DNA of 64,000 bases, taken from contig JAJFFC010000012.1 in NCBI GenBank assembly GCA_021776795.1, positions 362,724-426,723 of the forward strand, given 5' to 3'. The position numbers and the translations under genes are program-made. A model generated the notes under the pieces. The model did not search any database and had not been told where the DNA came from. It saw only the letters and a program-made list of their open reading frames with translations. Source of the DNA: Planctomycetota bacterium. GTDB lineage: Bacteria; Planctomycetota; UBA1135. Positions 1 through 8,036 of the stretch are shown piece by piece (within the stretch, counting starts at the first letter, position 1; every line of letters starts with the position of its first letter).

Positions 1-669
1 ACCATGTACGCCGATACCGCCAGCAAGTTACGCCGTGCGCAGCAAGTGGGCCCTTTGCCACGAAAGACCCTTGATGGCCCGAGCCACGAGACCGAGGACA
101 CCGGCGTTCGCGCCAAACGCCAAGCTCGCCAACACTTTGGCTTGGATCCAGACCGTCCTGTCTTGCTGGCTCTTGGTGGCAGTCAAGGCGCGCGCGACAT
201 CAACCTAGCGGCGCAATCGCTCCTGCCGGATCTTCGCCAGCTGGGTTGGCAGTTGTTACTTCTATGCGGCCCAGGCAAGGCCAGCGCCTTCGCCGAGGAC
301 TTCAGCGAAGATTGCGTGGTTTTAGAACACTGCTCGGAAATGGGTCATGCCTACACTGCCGCCGACTTCGTATTGAGCCGCGGCGGCGCGAGCACGCTGG
401 GGGAGTTGTGGCTGCGAGCACTTCCCGCCATGGTCCTGCCTTATCCCTATCACATGGACCGGCAGCAGGAATGGAATGCGCGTGCCTTGGCGCCCGGCAT
501 TTGCTGCCACGAGCAATGGGATGAACAGGCAAAGACAGTGCTTTTGACCTGCCTCGAAGACGCCGATTGCCGCGCGGAAATGGCCGAAGCTCTGCGCCAG
601 GCAGGTCCACTCGATGGACGCGCCAAGGCGGTGCAATTGCTAGAGGAAATCGGTGGCGTCAACGCGTAG
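1..669 (+). CDS. murG: MurG, lipid II-forming GlcNAc transferase (5' truncated by window edge)
   Basis: Transfers GlcNAc from UDP-GlcNAc to undecaprenyl-PP-MurNAc-pentapeptide, making lipid II at the inner face of the membrane. Only the C-terminal 222 residues or so are present; the frame is open from base 1, so the Met at base 4 is internal. Seen: the nucleotide-binding motif LALGGSQGARDIN, and the C-terminal donor-site block SRGGASTLGELWLRALPAMV followed by PYPYHMDRQQEWNA, both diagnostic of the GT-B family GT28. The stop lies 10 bases before the preferred murC start, and murB follows, so this is the tail of a mur operon. Family assignment is secure. Confidence 0.95.
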   Translation, partial: TMYADTASKLRRAQQVGPLPRKTLDGPSHETEDTGVRAKRQARQHFGLDPDRPVLLALGGSQGARDINLAAQSLLPDLRQLGWQLLLLCGPGKASAFAEDFSEDCVVLEHCSEMGHAYTAADFVLSRGGASTLGELWLRALPAMVLPYPYHMDRQQEWNARALAPGICCHEQWDEQAKTVLLTCLEDADCRAEMAEALRQAGPLDGRAKAVQLLEEIGGVNA

Positions 670-679
670 AGTAGGGGGC

Positions 680-2011
680 ATGTCTCGCACCCTTGCCGCG
701 ACTCACACCACCACCACTTCGCTAGACGCCCTCGCTGGCCCAGCCGGCTGCAGTTTGGTGTTGGTTGGCGCAGGTGGTTGTGGCATGCGCGGTTTGGCAC
801 GCTTGTTTTTGGAAGCTGGGTGGACTGTTTATGGCCAAGATGCCCGCCCTTTTGCCGAAGATGACCCGCTGCTCGCGGCTGGTCTTCGCGCCCTTCCTCC
901 GGGCGAGCCTGCGCAGGCTTCTTGGGTGGTGCGGTCGGCTGCGGTCCCAGAGGGCGAAACCCATGTTCAAGCCGCCATCGCCAGTGGCGCGCGTTCTGCG
1001 CTGTACGCAGAAATGTTGGGGGAGCTGAGCAAGCTCCGTCCGGTTTTGGCTGTAGCTGGATCGCATGGCAAGACCACCTGCTCGGCGTGGATTGCCTACG
1101 GCCTGCGCGAAGCTGGCATCGAGATTGGTTGGCTGGTCGGCGCCGAGGTGCCGCAGCTTCCGGCTTCGTCGCGCTGGGGCGATCCCTCGCTGCCATTGGT
1201 GGTGGAGTCCTGTGAGTATGCGCGAAGTTTCCATCACCTACATCCAACAGATGTAGCTCTAACCAACATCGACGCCGAACACCCGGACACCTATCCAGGT
1301 GGTCTGCCCGAAGTCGAAGAAGCCTTCGCCACTTTTTTCGCCCAGGTGTCGCCGCAAGGTCAAATCTTTGCCGGGCCCGAGGCCGGAAACTTCGCTGGCA
1401 CCACCAAGGCACGCTGGTTGTCCTGCGCGGAATTGCGCTCCGACGTCAAAGTCGGGCTGGCTGGAGCCCACAACCGACAGAATGGCGCCCTGGTAGCGGC
1501 CATTCTGCAGGCCCATGGTTTAGAGGAAGCGCAAATCTTGCATGCTCTCGCCACCTTCGGCGGAGCAGCGCGTCGCCTGGAAACGATCGGCACCTTGGAG
1601 TCGCCGGCAGGCGTGACCTTGGTCAGTGATTATGCCCACCATCCGGTGGAGGTTGCGGCAACCTTACAGGCTGCACAAGAGCAATGGCCAGGACGGCGTA
1701 TCGTGGTGTTGTTTCAGCCGCACCAAGCGCAGCGATTTCACGCCTACCGCGAGTTATTCGCGCCTTCCTTAGATCGCGCCGATGCCCTCTTGCTGTTGGA
1801 GATTTACCGCGCCCGTGACCCAGAGGAGCTGCGCGCGAGCGTGGAAGAACTGGTGCCGGAACTGCAAGCACGCAATCCCGAGCGCCCCTTAGCCACCGTG
1901 CGTGAATTCGCCGAAGGGCGTACTCTATTGGGCTCCTGGTTGCAGGAAGACGATGTTCTTCTCGCCCTAGGAGCTGGTGATGTCGATGCCTTCCTCCGCG
2001 AATTACGCTGA
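680..2011 (+). CDS. murC: MurC, UDP-N-acetylmuramate--L-alanine ligase
   Basis: ATP-dependent ligase that adds L-alanine to UDP-MurNAc in cytoplasmic peptidoglycan precursor synthesis. The 443-residue protein shows the N-terminal Rossmann signature VGAGGCGMRGLARLF (MurC usually has GIGGxGM), the ATP-binding P-loop GSHGKTT, the central NIDAEHPD block and the C-terminal DYAHHPVE motif with downstream FQPH. The start is the ATG at 680, preceded by GTAGGGGG and clear of murG; an in-frame start at 653 would overlap murG. It overlaps murB by about 30 bases, implying translational coupling. Mpl is a related alternative, but the gene order murG-murC-murB supports MurC. Confidence 0.93.
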   Translation: MSRTLAATHTTTTSLDALAGPAGCSLVLVGAGGCGMRGLARLFLEAGWTVYGQDARPFAEDDPLLAAGLRALPPGEPAQASWVVRSAAVPEGETHVQAAIASGARSALYAEMLGELSKLRPVLAVAGSHGKTTCSAWIAYGLREAGIEIGWLVGAEVPQLPASSRWGDPSLPLVVESCEYARSFHHLHPTDVALTNIDAEHPDTYPGGLPEVEEAFATFFAQVSPQGQIFAGPEAGNFAGTTKARWLSCAELRSDVKVGLAGAHNRQNGALVAAILQAHGLEEAQILHALATFGGAARRLETIGTLESPAGVTLVSDYAHHPVEVAATLQAAQEQWPGRRIVVLFQPHQAQRFHAYRELFAPSLDRADALLLLEIYRARDPEELRASVEELVPELQARNPERPLATVREFAEGRTLLGSWLQEDDVLLALGAGDVDAFLRELR

Positions 2012-2885
2012 TCTCGCGCCCTTGCGGCGAGAGGTGCCTTTGGCGCCCTTTACCACCTTGGGCATTGGGGGGCCGGCTGAGTTTTTCTTCGAACCGCAAA
2101 AACCTGAGCAGCTGGCCGACTTGCTCACTGCACTTGAGGCCGATGGCACTCCTTTCCGCATGCTCGGTGGTGGTGCCAACACCTTGTTTCCCGATGAGGG
2201 GCTCCGCGGCGCTGTGGTTCACACCGGCGGCATGCGTCGGCTGTTTCGCGATGAGCCTGGCCTGCGCGCATGGCCTGGAGTGACCTTGCCCGCTCTGGTG
2301 CGTTCCGCGATGGAGCTTGGCCTTGCCGGTGTCCACCAATTGGTGGGGGTTCCAGGTCAGGTCGGCGGTGCACTGGCCATGAATGCGGGTGCCTCCGATT
2401 GGGGAATCTGGGACCAAGTTGAGGAAGTCACCTATTGGGTTCCGGGTCCAAGGGAGGGCCTGAAAATCGAAGCTCATCCAGCCGCTGAATGTCAGCCGCG
2501 TTATCGCGACGGCAATCTTCAGGGGGCAGTCGTGTTGGAGGTATTGCTGCGCTTAGAGGAGTCGACCAAAAAGGCGGTCAAGCAGGCCCAAGATAACCTA
2601 TTGCGGCGTAAAAACCAAAGTCAGCCGGTGCGCTTGGCTTCTGCAGGGTGCGCGTTCAAGAATCCTGCGCAAGATGCCGCAGGTCGCCTGCTTGATCAAG
2701 CCGGCATGAAAGGCAAGCGCTGCGGCCAAGCCGAAGTTTCGCCACTGCATGCCAACTTCATTGTCAATTTAGGGGGAGCCACGGCACAAGATGTGCGTGC
2801 CTTGTTGGAGCAGATGGAAGCCGCTGTTCTAGCTGAGAGTGGAGTCCAGCTAGAGCGTGAGCTGCAGGTCGTCACTCCGACCTAA
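1980..2885 (+). CDS. murB: MurB, UDP-N-acetylenolpyruvoylglucosamine reductase
   Basis: FAD- and NADPH-dependent reductase that converts UDP-GlcNAc-enolpyruvate to UDP-MurNAc. Seen: the N-terminal TTLGIGGPAEFF motif, the FAD-binding LGGGANTLFPDEGLRG block, GVPGQVGGALAMNAGA, and the C-terminal SAGCAFKNP and HANFIVN motifs, giving a full-length protein of about 301 residues. The start is inside murC. AGGAG at 1969-1973 sits 6 bases before the ATG at 1980; the GTG at 1977 and ATG at 1986 fit less well. The stop codon overlaps that of the convergent propeller gene. Last gene of the mur run; no ddl or ftsQ follows, unlike the usual dcw cluster. Confidence 0.93.
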   Translation: MSMPSSANYADLAPLRREVPLAPFTTLGIGGPAEFFFEPQKPEQLADLLTALEADGTPFRMLGGGANTLFPDEGLRGAVVHTGGMRRLFRDEPGLRAWPGVTLPALVRSAMELGLAGVHQLVGVPGQVGGALAMNAGASDWGIWDQVEEVTYWVPGPREGLKIEAHPAAECQPRYRDGNLQGAVVLEVLLRLEESTKKAVKQAQDNLLRRKNQSQPVRLASAGCAFKNPAQDAAGRLLDQAGMKGKRCGQAEVSPLHANFIVNLGGATAQDVRALLEQMEAAVLAESGVQLERELQVVTPT

Positions 2886-5527
2886 TCGCGGAAAACCTCG
2901 AAGCCGTCGAGCAAGAGCGATTCTTCGCTTTGCAGTTGCGAGGTAGCTCGTAACTCAATCATGCCGGTGGCACCGGGGAAATTAAGGGTCAGGTCCGCCG
3001 CGGCAAATCCAGGTTGGTTCATCGATGCCGTGGTGCTGGCAAGAACCAAGCCGGTATCCACTTCAATCGCTTCGAACAGCCAGGTGCCCATGCCGGTGCC
3101 AGAGAATGTCAGCAATTTGGCTTGTTGGATATCCGAGACAAACACTTTGGCCACATCTTGGTCAAAGTGTGAAATACGTACGTCGGCACCTAAGATGTCG
3201 GTGCCATCGGGTAGTTGATAATCGCGCATCGGCTGCCACGGCCAAGTGTGGGTGGGCGCGGTGTTCATCGGGTTCAGTGGGGAAAGCAGCCTGACACCTT
3301 CACCGGAATTGTCGATAGCCCAGCTCGTGGTCAAATCTTTCCACACTGACAGCGCACTGTCTTCTGCTTCCCAAATCCCGTGCGAAGTCGAGGCATAAAG
3401 CAGGCCGTCATTTTCAAAGTCAGCACTCAAGGTGACATCGTTGCATTCATAGGAGGGCAAGCCTGTGCCTACTATGGTCCAAGTAGGCACGGCCTCATTT
3501 AAATCAATCCGGTAAATACCGGAAGAATAGGTGCTGATGTATACCACCCGGTGATTCGCAAAATCAGGGTGCAGCGCCAATCCCGTTGGCTCGACTTCGC
3601 GCAAGTTGTAGCGCAGAGGTTCTTCGATGGTGTTCCCCGGAGAATCTTCAATCCGCAAAACGAAAGGCGCCTTCTTCAGGATGATGAACAGTTCTGGGTT
3701 TTGCGGGCGGTCCCAGGTGGGGGAGATTTCAATCTTGCGCAAGTCCGTGCTGTAGGTGGCAATCTCAGTCCAGCGCTCATTTTCAAGTCGATAGAGAAAA
3801 CCGTTTGAGGTGCCGGCATAGGCGTCAGTGCGTGTGCCGTTGGCCTCGTAAGTTGGCGCAATTGCCATGGTGTGAATCGGTTGGGTGACTGCCCCTGATT
3901 GCTCCAGCGCAAGTGCTTCCCCTGTGGTTAGGTTGTCTTCTGAGCGACGGACTTCGCCCTCGGCGGTGAACCAGAACAAGGTGCGATCAAATCCTGGGGT
4001 GGTTCCGGTGGAATCAAAGTGCGGCGAATAACGCACCCCGCGTGGGTAGCCACTCATATTGCGGCCTGTCACAGGATTCGCGATTGCTGGGAAATGCCAG
4101 CCTGGGACATCGTCGGCGTTAGCAGGAAGCACTTGTGGGTCTTGCCAGTTCCACAGCAGAACATTGCCGGCCAAGGCGAGTTGTCCATCCTTGAAAAAGT
4201 TCGGGGATACCGCGATCCGTTTGTTGTAGGTCATCGGTGTTCGCTCCGGAAGGGGAGTGGCTCGGTCCCGTGTTCGGTCGAAGCGCACCGCCCCGGTGCC
4301 GTAACCAGCGCCAAACACCAGTTTTTCTCCGCGCGGGCCAAAGGCGGATTCTGCGTCGCGAAAACGAATTGGCGCAATGGCATCGACTTGCCACCAATGC
4401 TCGCCTTCGTCATCGCTTTGCCACAGGCCTTCTTGGCGGCCGTAAGAAATTCTCCCGGTGGTGGCATAGTCTGGCATGATGCGCAGATCTTGCTCGTAGA
4501 ACATTTCCGCCGATCCACTCACATTGCCCGGGCCATCTTCGAGCAAGAAATCTTGGAAGGTGTCGCCACTATCCCAAGTTAAACCGCCATCGCTGCTACG
4601 TAGAATCCCTTCACCGACATAGCCTTGCACGCTGGGGTACTGCCGCCCTGCCGCGAACCAATAGGCCTGACCAGAGAGACCGGTGGGAGCCGATTCCAGA
4701 CTAATGACCATGGTGTCGAGTTGCAGCACGCGCTGAAAGTTAGCGCCGGAATCTACGCTATGCCAAATTTCCCCGAGGTCTACGGTGGTTGACCCACCTG
4801 GTGTCGCAGCGCCGCGACCAAGAACAATGGTGTTGTCGTTGGCGTAATCTGTCGAGAATTCAATGCTGGTCACGAGCCAATCCTCTGGATGGGTGGCAAG
4901 CGTGCTGAACTGACTGGAGACTGTCCAAGTTAAGCCACCATCGTCGCTACTCCACAGCTGCCCATTGGCCGAAACCAAAATATCGCCATCGGCGGGATTC
5001 ACACCGCCTGGGAAAAAGGTGGGGGAAACGGCAAGAGCACCACGGTCACCAAACAGGGGGCCGGTGCTCATCATCAGATTCCATTTCAGAGTGACTGCAT
5101 CCAGTGAGTAGACATCGCCGTCGGTCGTCAGGCCAACCACCGGTCCCGTGCCGCTGGTCGGGCAATCAAGATCGATGAACCAGCGCGGGCTTCCGCCAAT
5201 GCCATTGTCCATGCGTTCACCGAGGCGGGTGATGGGGTCATAGCCCCACACACCAGTGCGGGTGCCGATAAAAAACATGCCAGATCCTGAGCTAGGGAAA
5301 TCTGGGTGATATTCCACCACGAAGCAGTTCTCGGTTTGGAGGCCGTCGCCTTGAGCGACTTCCCAGGTGAGCCCACGATCTAGGGAAACCAGGGGTTTCT
5401 GTGCCAGGCCGACCACGACCTGCATTTCGCCACCACCGGGCAAGGGCGCCGCCGCAATACTGTGCGTGGCGTCATGAGGGGCATGGAAGGTGGCCCCGGT
5501 TAGTATGAGAGAAAGGATTGCCAACAT
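2882..5527 (-). CDS. Secreted Asp-box (BNR/sialidase-like) beta-propeller protein
   Basis: An exported protein of 881 residues, function unknown. The ATG at 5527 opens a short hydrophobic signal peptide (MLAILSLILTGATFHA); longer in-frame starts would run into thrS. Repeated Asp-box motifs of the S-x-D-x-G-x-T-W type are spread through the first half: SLDRGLTW, SSDDGGLTW, SVDSGANF, SSDGGLTW and SDDEGEHW. These mark the turns of sialidase/VPS10-like propellers. No sialidase catalytic Arg triad or FRIP motif is evident, so enzymatic activity should not be assumed. The last 90 residues or so look like a separate beta-rich domain ending SLLLDGFEVF. It is convergent with murB, and the stop codons overlap. 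Confidence 0.8.
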   Translation of the reverse strand: MLAILSLILTGATFHAPHDATHSIAAAPLPGGGEMQVVVGLAQKPLVSLDRGLTWEVAQGDGLQTENCFVVEYHPDFPSSGSGMFFIGTRTGVWGYDPITRLGERMDNGIGGSPRWFIDLDCPTSGTGPVVGLTTDGDVYSLDAVTLKWNLMMSTGPLFGDRGALAVSPTFFPGGVNPADGDILVSANGQLWSSDDGGLTWTVSSQFSTLATHPEDWLVTSIEFSTDYANDNTIVLGRGAATPGGSTTVDLGEIWHSVDSGANFQRVLQLDTMVISLESAPTGLSGQAYWFAAGRQYPSVQGYVGEGILRSSDGGLTWDSGDTFQDFLLEDGPGNVSGSAEMFYEQDLRIMPDYATTGRISYGRQEGLWQSDDEGEHWWQVDAIAPIRFRDAESAFGPRGEKLVFGAGYGTGAVRFDRTRDRATPLPERTPMTYNKRIAVSPNFFKDGQLALAGNVLLWNWQDPQVLPANADDVPGWHFPAIANPVTGRNMSGYPRGVRYSPHFDSTGTTPGFDRTLFWFTAEGEVRRSEDNLTTGEALALEQSGAVTQPIHTMAIAPTYEANGTRTDAYAGTSNGFLYRLENERWTEIATYSTDLRKIEISPTWDRPQNPELFIILKKAPFVLRIEDSPGNTIEEPLRYNLREVEPTGLALHPDFANHRVVYISTYSSGIYRIDLNEAVPTWTIVGTGLPSYECNDVTLSADFENDGLLYASTSHGIWEAEDSALSVWKDLTTSWAIDNSGEGVRLLSPLNPMNTAPTHTWPWQPMRDYQLPDGTDILGADVRISHFDQDVAKVFVSDIQQAKLLTFSGTGMGTWLFEAIEVDTGLVLASTTASMNQPGFAAADLTLNFPGATGMIELRATSQLQSEESLLLDGFEVFRD

Positions 5528-5582
5528 GGGGGTGGGCGAGTTTATCACAGGAACTAAGGCTATGGTGGGGAATCCGCAGCGG

Positions 5583-5588
5583 TAGAAT
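5583..5588 (+). promoter_or_regulatory. Candidate -10 element for thrS
   Basis: TAGAAT matches five of six positions of the sigma-70 -10 consensus and lies 42 bases before the thrS start. The hexamer 17 bases upstream (CTATGG) is a poor -35, so this is a weak call. A start point near 5595 would put the downstream hairpin almost at the 5' end of the mRNA. Confidence 0.35.
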
Positions 5589-5599
5589 GTCCCTCTCGT

Positions 5600-5618
5600 A
5601 CGGCCCAGGTATGGCCGT
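5600..5618 (+). promoter_or_regulatory. thrS leader hairpin resembling a tRNA-Thr anticodon arm
   Basis: ACGGCC (5600-5605) pairs perfectly with GGCCGT (5613-5618) around a seven-base loop CAGGTAT (5606-5612). The middle three loop bases, in the exact position of an anticodon in a seven-base anticodon loop, read GGU, a threonine anticodon; the next base is A, as at tRNA position 37. Position 33 is A rather than the universal U. The arm ends 11 bases before the thrS ATG, where it could cover the ribosome site. In E. coli, ThrRS represses its own mRNA through anticodon-arm mimics, so the same logic is plausible here, but it is inferred from sequence alone. Confidence 0.45.
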
Positions 5619-5629
5619 CCCGAGCTAAC

Positions 5630-7396
5630 ATGAGTCTTCCCTTCGAACCCCAGAACGGTCCCGTCCCGCTCGAGGCACTTCGGCACTCCGTGAGTCACAT
5701 CATGGCCGACGCAGTCTTGCGGATTTTCCCGGAAGCAAAAGTCGCCATCGGCCCGCCGATTGAGCACGGCTTCTACTACGATTTCGAGCTCCCGCGGCCT
5801 CTCACAGACGAGGATTTGCCGGCCATCGAAGACGAAATGCGCAAAATCCTGTCCGAGGCGGGCGACTTTGAAAAGTCAGTCATGACTCGGGAAGAGGCGC
5901 AGCAGCGTTTGCAAAAAGAAGGCCAGGACTACAAAGTCGAATTGCTCCACGACTTAGGTGCCGAGGAAGAGATTAGTTTCTACAGTCACGGCACCTGGGC
6001 TGATCTTTGCGCGGGCCCTCACGTAGAAAGTGCCAAACAGGTCAAGCGCGATGCCTTCAAGCTGCTGTCGGTTGCTGGTGCCTATTGGCGTGGCGATTCC
6101 GACAAGGCCATGTTGCAACGCATCTATGGCACTGCTTGGTGGTCGAAGAAAGACCTCAAGAAGTACCAACAGTACCTCGACGAGGTGGCGCAACGCGATC
6201 ACCGCAAGCTCGGTCGCGAACTCGATTTGTTCAGTCTGAACCCAGACTTCGGTGCCGGCTTAGTGTTTTGGCACCCGAAACTTGGCCACGTCCGCCGCAA
6301 GCTCGAAGAGTGGTGGTGGGAGTTGCATGAAGAGCGCGACTACTGGCCGGTGTACACCCCACACGTGGCCGGCGAACCGGTGTTCCGTCAGTCTGGGCAC
6401 TTGCAGAACTACTCCGAAATGATTTGGGCGCCGATGGACGTCGATGGCCACCCGCACCGGGTCAAGCCGATGAACTGTCCTGGTCACGTCACCATTTTCA
6501 ACTCGGTGCGCCATAGCTATCGCGATTTGCCACGACGCTTTGCGGAGTTGGGCACGGTTTACCGCTACGAGCCATCCGGCACTTTGCACGGCATGCTGCG
6601 CGTGCGCGGCTTCACCCAAGACGATGCCCACATTTTCTGTACGCCAGAGCAGCTGGCCGATGAAATTGTCCATGTCCTCGACTTGGTGCACACGATCTTG
6701 TCCACCTTCGGCTACGAGTACACCGCGTATCTCGCCACCCGCCCAGAGAAATCTCTTGGCACCGATGAGGTATGGGAACATGCCATTGAGGCCCTCAAGG
6801 TGGCCGCAGAGCGTCGTCGCTTGCCCTTGGAAGATGATCCTGGGGGCGGTGTGTTTTACGGTCCGAAGATTGATTTCAAAATCAAAGACGCTCTTGGTCG
6901 TGAGTGGCAAGGCCCTACCGTGCAAGTCGACTTCAACCTTCCTGAGCGCTTTGACATTCAGTTCAACGACCGCGACAACGCCCTGAAGCGCCCAGTCATG
7001 GTTCACCGTGCCATTTTTGGTTCGCTAGAGCGTTTCGTCGGCGGCTTGATTGAACACTTCGCGGCTTGGTTCCCGCTTTGGTTGTGCCCGACGGCGGCTG
7101 CTGTCTTGCCGATCACCGAGGACCAAGAGGAAGCAGGGAAAAAGTTGCAAATGCAACTAGAAGCTCGCGGTTACCGCGCTGTTCTTCTGTCCGACGGTCC
7201 GCTGCGCAAGCGCGTGCGCGAAGCCGAAATGGAGAAGATCCCGTACATGGCCGTCATCGGCGGACGTGAAGCGGAGAACGGAGAAGTCAACGTTCGCATC
7301 CATGGCGTCAAAGAGCAGAAGACCATGGAGGTCCTTGCTTTCCTTGATGCTCTAGATGCCAAGCGCGCGTCGCGCGCGATGGATTACCCGTTATAG
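5630..7396 (+). CDS. thrS: Threonyl-tRNA synthetase without TGS domain
   Basis: Class II synthetase charging tRNA-Thr. The 588 residues begin directly in the editing domain: H19 and H23 form the HxxxH site, with C127 and H131 (CAGPH) completing it. The N-terminal TGS domain of most bacterial enzymes (about 640 residues) is absent. Catalytic motifs: MNCPGH (281-286, zinc Cys), the motif 2 block RYEPSGTLHGMLRVRGFTQD, and motif 3 HRAIFGSLERF, followed by an anticodon-binding domain from about residue 485. The usual infC-rpmI-rplT genes do not follow. The start is chosen because ATG 5630 gives the complete editing domain; no good Shine-Dalgarno is visible. Confidence 0.96.
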   Translation: MSLPFEPQNGPVPLEALRHSVSHIMADAVLRIFPEAKVAIGPPIEHGFYYDFELPRPLTDEDLPAIEDEMRKILSEAGDFEKSVMTREEAQQRLQKEGQDYKVELLHDLGAEEEISFYSHGTWADLCAGPHVESAKQVKRDAFKLLSVAGAYWRGDSDKAMLQRIYGTAWWSKKDLKKYQQYLDEVAQRDHRKLGRELDLFSLNPDFGAGLVFWHPKLGHVRRKLEEWWWELHEERDYWPVYTPHVAGEPVFRQSGHLQNYSEMIWAPMDVDGHPHRVKPMNCPGHVTIFNSVRHSYRDLPRRFAELGTVYRYEPSGTLHGMLRVRGFTQDDAHIFCTPEQLADEIVHVLDLVHTILSTFGYEYTAYLATRPEKSLGTDEVWEHAIEALKVAAERRRLPLEDDPGGGVFYGPKIDFKIKDALGREWQGPTVQVDFNLPERFDIQFNDRDNALKRPVMVHRAIFGSLERFVGGLIEHFAAWFPLWLCPTAAAVLPITEDQEEAGKKLQMQLEARGYRAVLLSDGPLRKRVREAEMEKIPYMAVIGGREAENGEVNVRIHGVKEQKTMEVLAFLDALDAKRASRAMDYPL

Positions 7397-7947
7397 GTTT
7401 CGCTGTTCACAAGACCGAGCTCGCGCAGCATTTCTGCTGCTTCGAAATCGCTCTTCGCTAACTCAGTCAGAATCGCGGGACCGTAATCTGCCAACTGCAT
7501 TTTCGAACGCACCATTTCGTGGTAGTGCGGGCGGACGCGGTGGAGCAAATCGGCAGCCTGGTCATAACGAACGGCAAGAGAAAGTGCGCGTTCGCTGGGA
7601 CCGCCACGGCTGGGCGAGCCAGGCATGGCCCGAGCTGCCTCGATTTCCGCTTTCTTGCGGCGAACCACTGCAGGTTTGGCGGTGCCTTTTTTGGCCTTGC
7701 GTGCGCGCCCATAGAGGGGGCGAGACACGCGAAAGCCGTCCTCGGCAACATGACGTCCGTCATGGGCCGCGTGGGCTTGCCATTGATCCATCATGACTTT
7801 GCCTTCATGATCGACGGGAATGAGACCGAAGTCACGACACCAAATGGCATACAGTTCATTGTCTGTATACCCCGGATAATCGTTTCTAAGGTTGCTCAGA
7901 GTAGATTGGTACTGATCTTCCGACCAGTCTTGACGTTCAACGCTCAT
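7384..7947 (-). CDS. Hypothetical protein with basic central segment
   Basis: A 187-residue protein I do not recognise. The N-terminal third is acidic and aromatic (YPGYTDNELYAIWCRDFGL). The middle is strongly basic and low-complexity (GRARKAKKGTAKPAVVRRKK), as in nucleic-acid-contacting linkers. The C-terminal 75 residues are predicted helical by eye. There is no signal peptide or membrane segment. It overlaps the end of convergent thrS by 13 bases and lies downstream of the Gfo/Idh/MocA gene on the same strand with a 90-base gap. Coding status is supported by length and the absence of an alternative gene on either strand. Confidence 0.6.
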   Translation of the reverse strand: MSVERQDWSEDQYQSTLSNLRNDYPGYTDNELYAIWCRDFGLIPVDHEGKVMMDQWQAHAAHDGRHVAEDGFRVSRPLYGRARKAKKGTAKPAVVRRKKAEIEAARAMPGSPSRGGPSERALSLAVRYDQAADLLHRVRPHYHEMVRSKMQLADYGPAILTELAKSDFEAAEMLRELGLVNSETYNG

Positions 7948-8036
7948 TGATGACTCGTGTTGTGAGGGGCACGGGAATACAAAGTTTAGCGCATCTTTGC
8001 GGATCCGCTAAACAAATGCGATGGAGCTGTCGGAAA

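Noticed and set aside
450-1412. A 320-codon antisense frame across murG/murC
   Set aside because: Low-complexity Arg/Pro-rich translation lying opposite two clear mur genes.
5528-5767. N-terminal extension of the propeller gene
   Set aside because: It would overlap the thrS start and leader and bury the signal peptide that begins at 5527.
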